A stretch of DNA of 64,000 nucleotides from Flavobacterium galactosidilyticum (GTDB lineage Bacteria; Bacteroidota; Bacteroidia; Flavobacteriales; Flavobacteriaceae), in assembly GCF_020911945.1 (NCBI RefSeq), contig NZ_CP087135.1, positions 1,364,001 to 1,428,000 of the forward strand. The letters run 5' to 3'. Below the pieces are notes generated by a model. That model made no database searches. It was not told the DNA's origin and was given only the letters and a program-made list of their open reading frames with translations. The position numbers and the translations under genes are program-made. This document shows positions 45,159 through 54,500 of this stretch, piece by piece (within the stretch, counting starts at the first letter, position 1; every line of letters starts with the position of its first letter).

Positions 45159-45187
45159 TATATTTGTCATCGTTAATTGTAATTTTG
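45159..45187 (+). promoter_or_regulatory. Two overlapping candidate promoter boxes before copA
   Basis: TATATTTG (45159-45166) and TAATTTTG (45180-45187) both match TAnnTTTG in the 85 bp gap before the ATPase. Which one is used cannot be decided by eye. An AraC-type regulator encoded just upstream would be expected to bind near here. Confidence 0.4.
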
Positions 45188-45212
45188 TACCTCAATACAA
45201 CTCCACATTATA

Positions 45213-47705
45213 ATGACATATAAATATACAATTACAGGAATGTTTTGCGATGGTTGCCGAACCAAAGTAGAAAAAGCATTAAATGCTATGGAAGGGATAG
45301 AAGCGACGGTTACTCTAGAACCGGCTATTGCTACTATAACTATGCAAAAACCAATTCAGACCACTCAGTTTCAGGAAATACTTAGTGAAGCGGGAAAATA
45401 TTCAATAAAGGTTTTTAATCCAAATGATTTAAAATTACCAGCAGAAGAAGTAGTCATTGAACACCCCAAAAATACAGCTGGAAAATATTACTGTCCTATG
45501 TTTTGTGAGGGCGATAAAGTCTATGACGATGCAGGCGATTGTCCTGTGTGTGGGATGGATTTAGTAAAATCACCTGATTTAACGACAGTAAAAATGCAAT
45601 ATACTTGCCCGATGCATCCAGAAATAGTACAGGATGGACCGGGTTCTTGCTCAATTTGCGGTATGGATTTGGTTCCAATGGAGCCCACAGATAGCGAGGA
45701 AAATAAAGCCTACAATGACTTGATGAAAAAAATGAAAATCGCACTACTTTTTACCGTGCCTATTTTCATAATTGCTATGTCAGATATGATTCCGAATAAT
45801 CCTTTGATGCAAATCATGGATATGGAATACTGGAATTGGGTGCAACTAGCATTATCCTTACCAGTTGTTTTTTATGCAGCGTGGATGTTTTTTATTCGCG
45901 CTTGGAAATCAGTAGTAACTTGGAATCTCAATATGTTTACCTTAATCGGAATTGGTTCTGGTGTTGCTTTCTTATTTAGTGTTTTCGCTCTTTTTTTTCC
46001 AGATGTTTTTCCAGCAGAATTCAAATCCGAAGAAGGAAGTGTTCATTTGTATTTTGAAGCAACCACAGTGATATTAACACTAGTTTTATTAGGTCAATTA
46101 TTAGAAGCTAGAGCGCACAGCCAAACCAGTGGTGCGATAAAAGAATTATTAAAATTAGCGCCTACAGAAGCTACTTTGGTGGCTGGTGGTGAAGACAAAG
46201 TAATAGCGATTCACGATATTAAAAAAGGAGATTTATTGCGTGTAAAACCAGGAGAGAAAATTCCAGTTGATGGTAAAATTACCGATGGAGAAAGTACCAT
46301 TGACGAATCGATGATTTCGGGCGAACCTATTCCAGTGGATAAAAAAGTGGATGATGCCGTTGTTGCAGGCACCATAAATGGGAATAAATCATTTGTGATG
46401 GTGGCCGAAAAAATTGGTTCAGAAACCTTGCTTTCGCAAATTGTTCAAATGGTTAATAATGCGAGTCGATCGAGAGCGCCAATCCAAAAATTAGCTGATA
46501 GAATTTCGAAGTATTTTGTGCCAATTGTAGTTGTTGTTTCAATAATTACTTTTTTTGTTTGGGCAAAATTCGGACCGGAACCTAACGCTTTAATCTACGG
46601 GTTTATCAATGCCGTTGCGGTTTTGATAATCGCTTGTCCTTGTGCGTTAGGATTAGCAACTCCTATGTCTGTAATGGTGGGCGTAGGGAAAGGCGCACAG
46701 TCCGGAGTTTTGATAAAAAATGCCGAAGCGCTAGAAAATATGAATAAGGTAAATGTTTTAATTACTGATAAAACAGGAACTATTACTGAGGGGAAACCAT
46801 CCGTGGAAAAGGTTTTTTCTACTACGAATCAAGAAAATGATTTGCTGCAAAATATCGCTTCACTGAATCAATACAGTGAACACCCTTTGGCGCAAGCCGT
46901 AGTTAATTTTGCGAAAGCGAAGGAAGTTTCATTAATTGAAGTCAAAGATTTTGAATCCATTTCTGGAAAAGGAGTAATAGGAACGGTAGCAAATAAAAAA
47001 GTAGCATTAGGGAATAAGAGTTTAATGGAACAAGTTGGAGCAACTATTTCTTCTGAAATTGAAAGTAGAATTATTGTAGAACAGAAGCTAGGTAAAACGG
47101 TCTCCTACATTTCTGTTGACAAACTAGTTTTGGGTTATGTAAGCATCACAGATGCCATAAAAACGACTAGTGTAGCTGCTGTAAAAGAATTGATGCGTCA
47201 AGGTGTTGAGGTAATTATGCTGACGGGTGATAACAAAAATACAGCAAAATCGGTAGCCGATGAATTGCAGTTGACTTCATTTATTGCGGGTTGTTTGCCA
47301 GAGGATAAACTCAATGAAATCAAGCGTTTGCAAGCCGAGGGTAAAATTGTGGCTATGGCTGGTGACGGTATTAATGATGCACCTGCTTTAGCGCAAGCGG
47401 ATATTGGAATTGCCATGGGAACTGGAACAGATGTGGCGATTGAAAGTGCCAAAATTACTTTGGTAAAAGGTGATTTGCTAGGAATTGTTAAAGCTAAAAA
47501 GCTGAGTCATGCCGTCATGAAAAATATCAATCAGAACTTATTCTTTGCCTTCTTCTATAATGCGCTGGGAATACCTATTGCTGCGGGAGTTTTATATCCG
47601 GTTTTTGGAGTTTTACTTTCTCCGATGATTGCGGCTTTGGCAATGAGTTTTAGCTCTGTTTCCGTTATTGGGAATGCCTTGAGATTGCGAGGATTAAAAT
47701 TGTAA
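45213..47705 (+). CDS. copA: Copper-translocating P-type ATPase with HMA and two heavy-metal-binding domains
   Basis: An 830-residue P1B-type ATPase. It starts with an HMA domain ([20 protein letters not shown]). Two zinc-ribbon-like metal-binding domains follow (YYCPMFCEG to [11 protein letters not shown] near residues 91-120, and YTCPMHPEI to [11 protein letters not shown] near 129-155). The core has the CPC ion motif (Cys475-Pro-Cys477 in [14 protein letters not shown]), the phosphorylated Asp519 (DKTGTITEG), the SEHPLA motif near 560, and [12 protein letters not shown]. It exports Cu(I) from the cytoplasm. It belongs with the DUF3347 and HMA-AraC genes and is followed by a small Met/His-rich membrane peptide. 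Confidence 0.95.
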   Translation: MTYKYTITGMFCDGCRTKVEKALNAMEGIEATVTLEPAIATITMQKPIQTTQFQEILSEAGKYSIKVFNPNDLKLPAEEVVIEHPKNTAGKYYCPMFCEGDKVYDDAGDCPVCGMDLVKSPDLTTVKMQYTCPMHPEIVQDGPGSCSICGMDLVPMEPTDSEENKAYNDLMKKMKIALLFTVPIFIIAMSDMIPNNPLMQIMDMEYWNWVQLALSLPVVFYAAWMFFIRAWKSVVTWNLNMFTLIGIGSGVAFLFSVFALFFPDVFPAEFKSEEGSVHLYFEATTVILTLVLLGQLLEARAHSQTSGAIKELLKLAPTEATLVAGGEDKVIAIHDIKKGDLLRVKPGEKIPVDGKITDGESTIDESMISGEPIPVDKKVDDAVVAGTINGNKSFVMVAEKIGSETLLSQIVQMVNNASRSRAPIQKLADRISKYFVPIVVVVSIITFFVWAKFGPEPNALIYGFINAVAVLIIACPCALGLATPMSVMVGVGKGAQSGVLIKNAEALENMNKVNVLITDKTGTITEGKPSVEKVFSTTNQENDLLQNIASLNQYSEHPLAQAVVNFAKAKEVSLIEVKDFESISGKGVIGTVANKKVALGNKSLMEQVGATISSEIESRIIVEQKLGKTVSYISVDKLVLGYVSITDAIKTTSVAAVKELMRQGVEVIMLTGDNKNTAKSVADELQLTSFIAGCLPEDKLNEIKRLQAEGKIVAMAGDGINDAPALAQADIGIAMGTGTDVAIESAKITLVKGDLLGIVKAKKLSHAVMKNINQNLFFAFFYNALGIPIAAGVLYPVFGVLLSPMIAALAMSFSSVSVIGNALRLRGLKL

Positions 47706-47750
47706 TAAAATAAAAATTAGTAATAGAGTATAAACCTAAACCTAAAAGCT

Positions 47751-47888
47751 ATGAATAATAATGGAAATGAAGCAATGCACATGGAATCCTATATGTTTAT
47801 GGGAATGCACATTTTTTGCTGGGTCTCTATTTTGGTTTTTGCGCTAATAGTATTGGCAGTGGCTCACCGCTATAGAAAAAGGAAATAA
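47751..47888 (+). CDS. Small Met/His-rich single-span membrane peptide (45 residues)
   Basis: A short open frame 45 bp after copA begins ATG at 47751 and ends TAA at 47888. The product has an N-terminal Met/His stretch (GNEAMHMESYMFMGMHIFC), one membrane helix (about residues 20-38, IFCWVSILVFALIVLAVA) and a basic end (HRYRKRK). Seven methionines, three histidines and one cysteine in 45 residues fit a copper-handling micropeptide. A terminator follows at 47935, so it is the last gene of the copper unit. No family name is known to me. The start, the spacing and the single clean helix make a real gene likely. Confidence 0.65.
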   Translation: MNNNGNEAMHMESYMFMGMHIFCWVSILVFALIVLAVAHRYRKRK

Positions 47889-47934
47889 TTTATTCAGAAA
47901 TTTAGTGTTTGGATAAAAAGCTATTCCATTAAAA

Positions 47935-47983
47935 AAAAAAAGAATTGTGTCTATATTATAATAATAAGTGCAATTCTTTTTTA
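47935..47983 (+). terminator. Terminator of the copper cluster
   Basis: AAAAAGAATTG (47937-47947) pairs with CAATTCTTTTT (47971-47981) around a 23-base loop, ending in a T-run. The long loop lowers confidence. Confidence 0.6.
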
Positions 47984-48063
47984 CGCTAATTACCTATTAT
48001 GAATTGATTGCATGTTTAATATGATAAAAAGAAAGTTTTTTATCTTTAGTTTTTGGATTTGAC

Positions 48064-48094
48064 TTTGTGCATAGCAAAAATAGTTTTACTTTTG
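48064..48094 (+). promoter_or_regulatory. Promoter of the tRNA-Glu gene
   Basis: A -33 word TTTG (48064-48067) and a perfect -7 box TACTTTTG (48087-48094) are 19 bp apart, the Bacteroidetes consensus. The tRNA begins 19 bp later. Confidence 0.7.
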
Positions 48095-48113
48095 CAGTCG
48101 AAATGAAAAATAA

Positions 48114-48185
48114 GGCCCGTTCGTCTATCGGTTAGGACGCATGGTTTTCATCCATGTAAGAGCGGTTCGATTCCGCTACGGGCTA
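48114..48185 (+). tRNA. tRNA-Glu (anticodon TTC)
   Basis: A 72-base tRNA folds by eye. The acceptor stem is GGCCCGT with ACGGGCT (one G-T pair), the D arm lies around GTCTATCGGTTAGGAC, and the anticodon arm is CATGG-TTTTCAT-CCATG with anticodon TTC. The T arm is AGCGG-TTCGATT-CCGCT. The discriminator is A, and CCA is not encoded. It is flanked by a promoter and a terminator. Confidence 0.96.
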
Positions 48186-48278
48186 CAATTTATAATTGGT
48201 GATTTGATTTTTATTCGAAAATAAAATTCACTAATTGAAGGTATAAATGAATTATCAATTTGACTTTTAAAAAAATAA

Positions 48279-48318
48279 AAAAAGCCTCGAAAAGTAAAAT
48301 TTTCGAGGCTTTTTTTAT
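48279..48318. terminator. Bidirectional terminator between tRNA-Glu and the phosphotransferase gene
   Basis: AAAGCCTCGAAAA and TTTTCGAGGCTTT form a stem of more than 12 bp around a short AT-rich loop, with A-runs before and T-runs after. It can serve the tRNA on the plus strand and the convergent gene on the minus strand. Confidence 0.85.
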
Positions 48319-48382
48319 TGATGGCTACTCCTTTTTTTTTGTATTTGAATAATGAAACACTTTAACTTTTTAGAAGTCTGGA

Positions 48383-49366
48383 TTAATCTTTTAAATCATT
48401 GTATGTGATCCACGACTGCATTCTGCCAACATACATTTTTAAGTAATTTTCAGTCAAAAATATATTCGACCAGTCAAATCGTTGGGATTGTACACCAAGG
48501 TAGAAAATCCAAATTGCCGCAGCGGCTTCTGGAATTAATTTGATTTCCTCACCAGCAAGCGTTCGAATGCTTTGATAGCCCTTTAAAAACTGATCCTTTT
48601 TAAGTTCATATGCGACTTTATCACTTTCTATATGGAATAATTGTTTGCAAAAATACGCTACATCCAAAATCAACATGCCGCTACCACAAAAGTCAAAATC
48701 GAAAAGGGTGATTCCGTTTTGTTCTGTAACACTCATGTTGTCATACCAAATATCCAAATGGATAATCCCTTTTTGAACTTTTGTAAAGTCGATTTTTTCA
48801 AAAGTCTGACTTATTTTTTTGCTTTGTTTTTTTACAAACTGCATTTCTAAATTCGATTCTGGAAAATGATTTATAGCATATTTATAAGGCAATTCAAGTA
48901 AAGTTTCTGAGTTGTAAACTATACGTTTAGTGTTTTTGTTAGCGGTTACTGTATGGATTTTGGCCATTAGCGCACCAATCGAAAAACAAGTTTCTGGATC
49001 CATGAATCTTATTTTTCCACCTTCGGCAAAAGAGAAAAGTACCGCGTGACGCAATCCTTCGGGTGCATTTATGTCTTGTATGAATTCGCCTTTTTTGTCG
49101 GGAATAGGAAAAGAAATGCTAAGTTGGTTCTCCTTTAAGAGTTGCAACAATTTGATTTCTTCTTCAATTTCAGATTTCGATCGCCAGTTATAACAATACA
49201 CGCGTAACACATATTTTGCCTCGTTGTCCATTATGAAATAAGTGTGATTCATTCCTGTTCTGTACAATTGGCAAGTGCAAGTTGGGCTCAAACCATATTT
49301 TTCTATGACCAATTTTCCTAAGGCTGTTGCGGACAAGATGGAGCGTGTAACTGGAAAATGTGTCAT
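48383..49366 (-). CDS. Aminoglycoside/choline-kinase-like phosphotransferase
   Basis: A 327-residue protein with the APH-type kinase core. The N-lobe has TYFIMDNEAKYVLRVYCYNW (the ATP-site lysine equivalent is less clear). The catalytic loop is GIIHLDIWYDNMSV (HxDxxxxN) near residue 199 and the metal motif LFDFDFCGSG near 216. The family includes homoserine kinase type II, choline kinases and antibiotic kinases; nothing here indicates the substrate. A metabolic kinase is more likely than resistance. It is cytoplasmic, and convergent with tRNA-Glu across a shared terminator. Confidence 0.85.
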   Translation of the reverse strand: MTHFPVTRSILSATALGKLVIEKYGLSPTCTCQLYRTGMNHTYFIMDNEAKYVLRVYCYNWRSKSEIEEEIKLLQLLKENQLSISFPIPDKKGEFIQDINAPEGLRHAVLFSFAEGGKIRFMDPETCFSIGALMAKIHTVTANKNTKRIVYNSETLLELPYKYAINHFPESNLEMQFVKKQSKKISQTFEKIDFTKVQKGIIHLDIWYDNMSVTEQNGITLFDFDFCGSGMLILDVAYFCKQLFHIESDKVAYELKKDQFLKGYQSIRTLAGEEIKLIPEAAAAIWIFYLGVQSQRFDWSNIFLTENYLKMYVGRMQSWITYNDLKD

Positions 49367-49436
49367 TTTTTTAATTTTTAACTGGATTGCAAAGCCACAG
49401 TATCAGATGTGATTTTGGGTAAGTGTTGGAACTAAA

Positions 49437-49619
49437 TCAATCTTTTTTATCCTGTTGCTCTGTTTGAGTTCGTTTATTATGAGGCATGGTGTCTCCTATA
49501 TTCATTCCAGTTGCCATTCCAATCATGAAGGCAGTTAGGATTAAAATTATTTTTCTTTTAGCCCAAAGAATAGGGCGCTTGGATTTCTCCAAACGGATTT
49601 TGTTGTTTTGTTTATACAA
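49437..49619 (-). CDS. Small membrane protein of unknown function
   Basis: A 60-residue open frame with a basic N-terminus, one hydrophobic segment (about residues 24-42, KIILILTAFMIGMATGMNIG) and a polar tail. No family is recognised. It lies between the phosphotransferase and a lipoprotein gene on the same strand, with gaps of 70 and 40 bp. Coding is plausible from the clean membrane segment with positive residues on the inner side, but there is no independent support. Confidence 0.45.
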   Translation of the reverse strand: MYKQNNKIRLEKSKRPILWAKRKIILILTAFMIGMATGMNIGDTMPHNKRTQTEQQDKKD

Positions 49620-49659
49620 GCTGTTTAAGAGATAATCAAATAATTGGCAGTAATGGCTG

Positions 49660-50169
49660 TTACTTATTAATGTAATATTCCACTTTTACCAGTTTCACGG
49701 ATTTTGTAAAACCTACATTTAAATTTAAAGCAAATTCCTTATCATAACTTATAATACAGCTTGACTTGGCTTCTAATTGTTCACAACCATTAGAGCGATA
49801 GCCACCTGTAACAACGACTCCATCAGCATCGGTTGTTAGGATTGGAAATCCTTTTACAATTTGATTACTCAAGTTGTTGATTTTAATTTTGTATTCTAGT
49901 CTTGAAGTGTTTTTTCCTGTGTCAGGTGTAAATGTAAACTGTTGGACTTCATAGCTAAAATCTTTAAGCCTTGCTTGTTCTTCAATTGGAGTTAGTACGT
50001 AATCGCAAGGCACTACTTGCTGGTATGCTGGTCGATACGAACTTCCTGTAGGTGTTTGTATTGTTAAGGCTGGAATTGTGATTTCCTTTGTGCAATTGTC
50101 ATTATTGGTGCAACTTAAAACACTAAGGACTGAAAGGGTAATTAATGCTGATTTGGTGATTTGATTCAT
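49660..50169 (-). CDS. Lipoprotein of unknown function
   Basis: A 169-residue protein with a lipoprotein signal (ITKSALITLSVLSVLSC, lipobox Cys at 20, followed by TNNDN). The rest is a beta-rich domain with three further cysteines (in CDYVLT, SNGCEQ and SSCIISY). The pattern is like an Ig-type or transglutaminase-partner fold, with an exposed conserved-looking stretch RLEYKIKINNLSNQIVKGFP. No family is recognised. It is likely anchored in the periplasm or on the surface. Confidence 0.7.
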   Translation of the reverse strand: MNQITKSALITLSVLSVLSCTNNDNCTKEITIPALTIQTPTGSSYRPAYQQVVPCDYVLTPIEEQARLKDFSYEVQQFTFTPDTGKNTSRLEYKIKINNLSNQIVKGFPILTTDADGVVVTGGYRSNGCEQLEAKSSCIISYDKEFALNLNVGFTKSVKLVKVEYYINK

Positions 50170-50389
50170 TTTTGATTAGTAGTTGATTTTTTAAAGATTT
50201 TATGTGTTAAGGAGCGGGACGCTTGTGCTTACAAATTAAATCATTATTTCTATTATAAAATATATAATTTCTAGCTAAATTTTAGGTCCATGCAAAGGAA
50301 CTATTTTTATTATAAAACATTTAGAATAAGCATTTACCTTACTTTTAGTTTTATCGATCCGAAAATGCGTACAATATTTCAAGGGTTTT

Positions 50390-50902
50390 TTAAATTGTAA
50401 TTATCTGGTATGATAAAACAATTCTTGTATGCTTTAAAAAATGTATTTCTAGATAGTCATTTTTAGTTAAATTAGTGCAATCGTCTTTGTTAAACAAAAA
50501 CTTCTTATTTAGTTTTTTAGGTCTTTCAGTAATTATCATTTCAAACTGGTTATTTCCTCTCCAAGCTTTCTCTGTAATTTTAGTGCTGTAAACGTATTTG
50601 TAACCCTCTTCGATGTCTTTGTTTAGGCAAATAATTCCTTTATAATATAATGCATAGATTATAAGTCCCATGAAAAGAGCTGCGAAAATTACAGCACTTT
50701 CATAATCAATATGTCTTATAGGCATGTGTCTACGTAAAAGATCATATCTATTCCCCATAAATGGCGTTATTGGAATTATTAAAAAGATTATTAAACAGCC
50801 AATATAGGTTGCCTTTTTCTCTTTAGGTGCTATTTCATAAGTCAACAAATTGATATCTTCTTTAGAAAATATTTTTTTATCGATATTTATTTTTTGTTCC
50901 AT
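50390..50902 (-). CDS. Membrane protein of unknown function
   Basis: A 170-residue protein with two hydrophobic segments (about residues 31-50, YIGCLIIFLIIPITPFMG, and 68-89, AVIFAALFMGLIIYALYYKG). A cytoplasmic or periplasmic tail follows (about 90-170) with the strands KIISTKITEKAWRG-type and FEMIITERPKKLNKKFLFN. No family is recognised. It is preceded by a 640 bp stretch without an intact gene, at the edge of the accessory region. Confidence 0.6.
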   Translation of the reverse strand: MEQKINIDKKIFSKEDINLLTYEIAPKEKKATYIGCLIIFLIIPITPFMGNRYDLLRRHMPIRHIDYESAVIFAALFMGLIIYALYYKGIICLNKDIEEGYKYVYSTKITEKAWRGNNQFEMIITERPKKLNKKFLFNKDDCTNLTKNDYLEIHFLKHTRIVLSYQIITI

Positions 50903-51424
50903 TTTTTTGCGAAATTTTGTTTTTTGTAATGGATCAAACTTTATTTTAATTGATTCATTGTTAATAGAGTATATGTAGAGTTTAGCGGTTTGTCCCTTTA
51001 TTTGATTCGCATTTATAATTAGAGAATATTAAAATTGCTATAAAATAGTTGATGGTTTTTTAATTTAGGTAGTATTTCTTTCGTAACGGAAATCAAAATC
51101 TAATGCTCCTTGTTTTTTATAAAAGTTAATTTAACTAAATTCTGCAATATCAACAAAGTTATTTTGAATTAAACTTTCAGCAGAACTAATGTCGATTTTT
51201 TATTATCCTGTGTAGATAACTAAAATCCATTTTTATGAATATAGAAAAAGTATTCTGATGTTTTAAGAGAAAAAAAACTCTCAAACAAGAGAAATGATAA
51301 GTTCCGGATTTGAGGAACTTTTATGCCTGCGGATTAAACGGGATGACAGAAAATATTTAAAAACGAAGCAGAAACTATAGAAAAAAAGGACAATAGATTC
51401 TCCTTTTGATCGCTATCAGGACTG
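50903..51424. other. Gene-poor stretch with traces of decayed coding sequence
   Basis: No intact gene is present. On the minus strand, around 51066-51207, one frame reads as a protein-like run (IDISSAESLIQNNFVDIAEF, a stop, then INFYKKQGALDFDFRYERN), which suggests a decayed gene. A small hairpin AGTTCC/GGAACT with four T lies at 51300-51323. The rest is AT-rich and unremarkable. Confidence 0.4.
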
Positions 51425-51549
51425 TCAAAATTTTACCATAAATGCGGGTATTCCAGTTCCTTTCCTTACAGCTTTCATTTTTCTTGTGCAACTAGGGCTT
51501 AGGTGTTCTTCGGAGTTTTTCCTTTTGGTCGTCCAATATATTTGTTCAT
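51425..51549 (-). pseudogene. Possible remnant of a serine recombinase/resolvase C-terminus
   Basis: Reading on the minus strand from an ATG that overlaps the stop of the helicase gene gives MNKYIGRPKGKTPKNT and a stop. The neighbouring frame continues EEHLSPSCTRKMKAVRKG with GIPAFMVKF to a TGA at 51425. GRPKG followed by a short HTH-like segment is how resolvase/invertase C-termini look, so this may be a frameshifted fragment. Short and divergent; low confidence. Confidence 0.35.
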
Positions 51550-54500
51550 TTGTCAGCAAGTTTTATTCTATCGTTTTCCCTTTTAACCTTACCTTGGTTT
51601 ACCGCTGTATCAATAACATTACGCAATAGCATATCAATCTGTTTCCCTACTTTGGCAAAACCAAAAGTCCGAGCTAAGTAACGAAACAGTTCATTTTCCT
51701 CAATACTCAAATTATTTCCTACAACCTCCTGTAATGCAACTAAAACTTCTTCAGGTGCAATGTCCTCCATGTTACGTTTTTCTAAGTCGTTACTACGGTA
51801 ATATTTTAAAGAGGTGTTGTTGTTCCAATAAAATGGCTGATGATGTATTGTCTGTACTATATTCATCTCTTTGATAATTCCTTCCAAGTGCTTTTCCAAT
51901 CTTACCCCTGCACGGCTGGTATTCCAACCTTGCAATACTTTTTTATACAATAAAATTTTGCTTATTGGAGCTTCAGTTTCCACTAATGTTTGTATCTGTT
52001 GTTTGATAGTGTTTCTGTTTTGAAACTCATATATCGTTTCACTATTGGCATTAGATACAGAAATTAAAACAGAAGAAACATAAGGAATTTGTTTACTTGT
52101 AATACTAATTTGTACAACATCTTCCTGCATTCCTTTAATTGGTTCAAATGCAGGTTCGACTATTGGTTCAGCAATACTTTCTATTGTAACTTCGGGATGC
52201 GTTTGCAGCTGCTTTACTTTGTCAATTATTACATCAATAATGTTATCTGAGTTTTCATGCCAATCAATTGTCCAAATGCGATGAATGTTCCAGCCTAACG
52301 CCTTAAGCACAGAAGGCATTACCATTTCTCTGTCATTGGTTGTGCGAGCATTATAGTAGTAATGACCGTCAACCACAATTCCCAAAATATATTGTTGCGG
52401 TTTATTTGGGTCAACAATTCCAATGTCTACTTTAAAACCCGAAGTACCAATATTACACTTTACCTCTAATCCTTTTTCCTGTAATTTTTTGCTAATAGAT
52501 GCTGATAAGTGCTGCTTGTTAAAGGTTTCTTGAACATCTTCTGGACGAACGCTTAAATGCCCTTTATCTGCAAATTGCAAAAATGCTTTCAGACCCGCCA
52601 CACCTTCGGCTGATGTTCGACTTAAATCTATTTGGTCTGCTTGCAATGTGGCGAATATATGCATTTCATATCGAGCACGAGTTACAGCTACATTTAATCT
52701 TCGCCAACCGCCATCACGATTTAATGGGCCAAAATTCATACTCATTTTACCTTCTTCATCAGGAGCGTAGCATACTGAAAACAGAATGATATCACGTTCA
52801 TCACCCTGAACATTTTCTAAGTTTTTTACAAACAATGGTTCATTACTTTCATTGGCAAATTCTTCTAATTTCGGGTCAGACATAAAGAGCTTTTGTAACT
52901 TGTCTTCTATTAGATTCTGCTGTGTTTGACTGAATGTAACTACGCCCAAACTCAACTTCCGTTTTTGCGAATTGAGGTAATGCAATTTAATGTATTGCAC
53001 AATCTCATCGGCTTCAAATTTATTGGTGCGCGTTTTTCCTTTGTCATAAAATCCCATGACATTATGATATTTCACTTTGCGGTTTAAATCATCATATGAA
53101 GGAAATGTTAGTAATTTATTTTCGTAATAATTCACATTACTAAAAGCAATTAAACTTTCATGTTTGCTGCGATAATGGCGTAATAAATATTTAGAAGGAA
53201 CAGATAATGATAAGCAATCATCTAAAATGCTTTCTAAATCTTCCACATCCATATTTTCTTCATCCAATTTTACAGTGCTGAAAAATGAGGTAGGCGGCAT
53301 TTGTTTCGGATCACCTACAATAACACATTGGTTTGCTCTTGCCAAGGCACTTACTGCTTCGCAGGTTGGTAATTGCGATGCTTCGTCAAAAATAACAATG
53401 TCAAAGTGTTTCGTGTTTACATCAAAATACTGTGCTACCGAAATTGGACTCATCAGCATACAAGGTGCAATACGCGGCAATAACACAGGAATTTGGTCAA
53501 ACAGTTTTCTAATACTCAATCCTCTACCTCTATTTTTAATGGCGCGTTGTAAAATACCAATTTCGGAACTTTGCATTGCTTCTGCTGTAGTGTTGGGTAA
53601 TTCTGCCGCTAACTTTACTCGCAATTCCTGTATTGTGAGATTTTGAAAGTCTTTGGCAATTTTTTTATACTGTTCAATTTTACTTTCAAACAAGCCTACA
53701 TTGAACAAACTTAATGACTCATGTTGCGAAATAATGCGTTGTATCACGGAAGCGTGAACGGTGTAATTAAAGTAATCATTAATATTTTCAGAACCACACA
53801 ATTTATTTTCATAAGCACTTATCAGCCATTGCAAACTCAAGCTCTCGCCTTGATTACGAAGTTGAACATAGTTTATCCAATTTCTTAATTGAGGGAGATG
53901 TACCTGTATATTTTGTAATTGAGCTACCCTTTCATTTAGCCAGTTTTCTTTTTGTTGGAAATTAATTCCTGTAAGCGTTTCGTAAATTTTATTTTGCTCG
54001 TTGAACGTTGTTGTTAGTTGTATAAACTCTGTAATTGCAGCAAAGTTACTTTGCTTGATTTCATCAGAATACTGCAGTTTTTTTTCTTGCCAAATTTGAA
54101 CCAATTTACCAAGTCCATTACGCTCCCAGTTGTTTGTTATACTGCTCAGATGCTGAACCAATGTAGCTTTATTATTAATGTCGGATAAATCTGTTTGTTC
54201 TTCTTTAAACAAATTTTTCAAAGCCAATTGGACAACACTAAAACGGCTTTGTTGTAAAAGACTTTTCACTTCTTGCAATTGATTGTTAAAAGAAAAAAGT
54301 TCTTCTAATTCACCGTCATCATTAAAAGGCGTATTTCTAAAAACGACTAACTGCTTTTTGATTTTTCTTTTCTGTAACCATTTCGGCAAGAACCAACTTT
54401 GTTGTGCCTGTTTCCATTCTATTTCTATTGCTAAAATATTTGCAGATAAAACATTACGATTGTAATTTTTTAAAACATTTTTTAAAACAGTCAGATAGTG

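Noticed and set aside
53227..53646. 139-codon plus-strand frame inside the helicase gene
   Set aside because: It is antisense to the conserved helicase motifs, and the conservation is on the other strand.
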